Below are positions 62,600-64,000 of a stretch of DNA of 64,000 nucleotides, piece after piece. The notes below the pieces were generated by a model that was given only the letters and a program-made list of their open reading frames with translations, did no database searches and had not been told where the DNA came from. Both the position numbers and the translations under genes were made by a program. Numbering within the stretch: position 1 is the first letter of the stretch; every line of letters begins with the position of its first letter. The stretch comes from Trichostrongylus colubriformis (taxonomy: Eukaryota > Nematoda > Chromadorea > Rhabditida > Trichostrongylidae). Where the stretch lies: the NCBI GenBank assembly GCA_963978905.1, contig OZ022260.1:14373725-14437724 (forward strand), written 5' to 3'.

Positions 62600-64000
62600 T
62601 CATACTGCGGATCGAGCTGGATTCTTTCTACGACGCCCGGATCCACCTTTCTTTCTAGATCTGCTATTTGTGCTAGACCCACCTTGAACTCTTGGTCCTG
62701 CGGCATCAACGTCATCGTTGGCATTTCGATTTCCTAACAACTGAAAATGACCTTCACTCGTAAAAGAAGTTTTGAAGTTCGGCGAGCCGTAGCATTGTTG
62801 TGCCAAAAACCTTGTAGGATTTTTCCAAAAGCGTCAATTACTCTCGTTTACTTCGAGCCAGATCTAGGCGATTAAGGAATATATAGAATGTACATAAACC
62901 TTCCTAACAAAGTATATGAGGGTCCGTTGGATCTGTGGAGAAAGCTACAGTGCCTGTACTCGATACCCATCAGATACGCGTATGTTACCTACTATGTATG
63001 AGTGGTCTCGCGGCACCAAAGCGACGGAAGCCTGCGATTCCATCAACACTGCATTGGGCAAGGGTTGTGTGAGCTACGAGACAGTGCGCCGCTGGTTCGT
63101 CAGCTTCAGCAACGGCGAGGTCGACTCCGAAGTCACTCGAGACTCCCACACTCATTCGATGAGGAGACGCTGCTCAAGTTCGCGCCGATCCAGTAGCCAC
63201 TAGTAGCCACGCACGAGTTGACGGAGAGGATTGAGCAAGCACACCGTACCGCAGATCGTCACCTTCACGAGCTCGGTTATCGGATTTGTGAGCGGCTATC
63301 GCCATTGATCAGCACGGGCTCAAACAGCCGAGAATCGCTAAGTGAGAGCGCTTATCATGGGACGCTGCGGACACGAAATCAATTGCGAAATGTGAAGGTA
63401 GGGGTTACAACGGGTGTAAAAATGAAGACAGAATGGAATGAAACGCGCAAAAATCCAAGAAATACGAGTCCGAAAACCTTCCTTCTCACTGCCTGTCTTT
63501 TGCCAGCTCTGCATCACTGGCTGCTGAGAGGCAGATGCAGATGGCGAGAGGCTATGACAGCCGGTCACGGACGTCACCCTGTTCTCACAGCAACCTGCTC
63601 AGTGGATACAAAGCACACCACAGACCAACTCTACTAAACTCATATGCTCGGGTGTTCGGTTACATAGAAGATATATTTCCAGTTTTCACTTTCCCCTTAC
63701 TCCTACCCGTGTCCTTGATTTCGGTTTTACTAAGAAGTGCAACAGCTTATCATCTTTGTTGATAGTGTAAAGAGTTTGGATTCATGGAGAGAAGTCAAAA
63801 GGATAAATCTAACCTAAGCCACTTACCGATTGCCTTTCCAATTCACGACGATCCCGCATGTGAACAATAAAAGCATACCCGTAGCCGAATACAATAAAAA
63901 TTAGGGATAATCCCGCAACCACAGCGATGCCTGCAAAAGTACAAACTTCTTTAGGATCAAGATTCGCTGCATTGAAACAGATACAATCGAAACAGTAATT
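62600..64000 (-). CDS. Single-pass membrane protein, 3' end (partial)
   Basis: Two exons. The first is 64000-63827, open across the window edge (58 codons). The last is 62740-62600 (46 codons and TGA); both use phase 0. The first reads a Cys-rich segment (CFDCICFNAANLDPKEVC), then a transmembrane helix (about 22 residues starting GIAVVAGLSLIFIVF) and a charged juxtamembrane MRDRRELERQS. The last is a Gly/Ser/basic tail (SRSRKKGGSGRRRKNPARSAV). Cys-rich before and basic after the helix implies a type I orientation. The junction makes ERQSLL, an ExxxLL endosome/lysosome sorting motif. Splice sites: CG|GTAAGT donor and ATTTTCAG acceptor. I do not recognise the family; an alternative TTTTGCAG acceptor at 63931 could shorten the first exon. 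Confidence 0.65.
62990..63390 (+). pseudogene. Mariner transposase N-terminal fragment
   Basis: Reads YEWSRGTKATEACDSINTAL and VSYETVRRWFVSFSNGEVD, the paired helix-turn-helix DNA-binding region of mariner transposases. A shifted frame follows with LTERIEQAHRTADRHLHELG. The catalytic domain and both ends are absent. It sits in the intron of the membrane-protein gene. Confidence 0.7.

Overview
The window is eukaryotic and looks like a parasitic clade V (strongylid, hookworm-like) nematode. The reasons are short exons with nematode-style splice sites (mostly TTTCAG or similar acceptors and GTAAG/GTGAG donors), a probable spliced-leader acceptor one base before a start codon, RTE-type and CR1-type LINE 3' ends, several mariner/Tc1 copies, and introns inflated by transposons. 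The genus is an inference; nothing in the window is species-diagnostic.

Three host genes can be rebuilt exon by exon. (1) A Rab27 GTPase (C. elegans AEX-6 type) on the + strand at 8649-23688: seven exons, 215 codons, frame-consistent at every junction. (2) A mitochondrial-type alanine aminotransferase (GPT/ALT) on the - strand at 28212-40324: fourteen exons, 500 residues, complete from a presequence-like start to the stop. (3) The 3' end of a single-pass membrane-protein gene on the - strand, 62600 to beyond 64000. It has a transmembrane exon and a basic tail exon, and their junction creates an ExxxLL dileucine sorting motif. The first two genes are tail to tail, 4.5 kb apart. From memory, both C. 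elegans counterparts lie on chromosome I, which would fit conserved gene content of that chromosome.

Layout: 1-8.5 kb is intergenic with dispersed repeats. 8.6-23.7 kb is Rab27, with a 7.1-kb third intron. 23.7-28.2 kb is the tail-to-tail gap with a Tc1-like element. 28.2-40.3 kb is ALT; its introns hold a piggyBac relic with another TIR element nested in it, a mariner inside one of two direct repeats flanking a CR1 LINE tail, a foldback MITE and a 5'-truncated RTE. 40.3-62.6 kb is repeat-rich with no gene I can establish; it holds Mutator-like MITEs with 9-10 bp target duplications, tRNA-derived SINEs, foldback MITEs and a 0.9-kb (TTTC)n tract. 62.6-64 kb is the membrane-protein gene.

The most informative parts are the dated insertion events: a filled and an empty mariner target side by side; an RTE with a 13-bp, a SINE with a 14-bp and three MULE-type MITEs with 9-10-bp target duplications; and one MITE that landed inside another SINE. 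I did not find a convincing new multi-gene system. The strongest undescribed candidates are the repeat families and the membrane protein.
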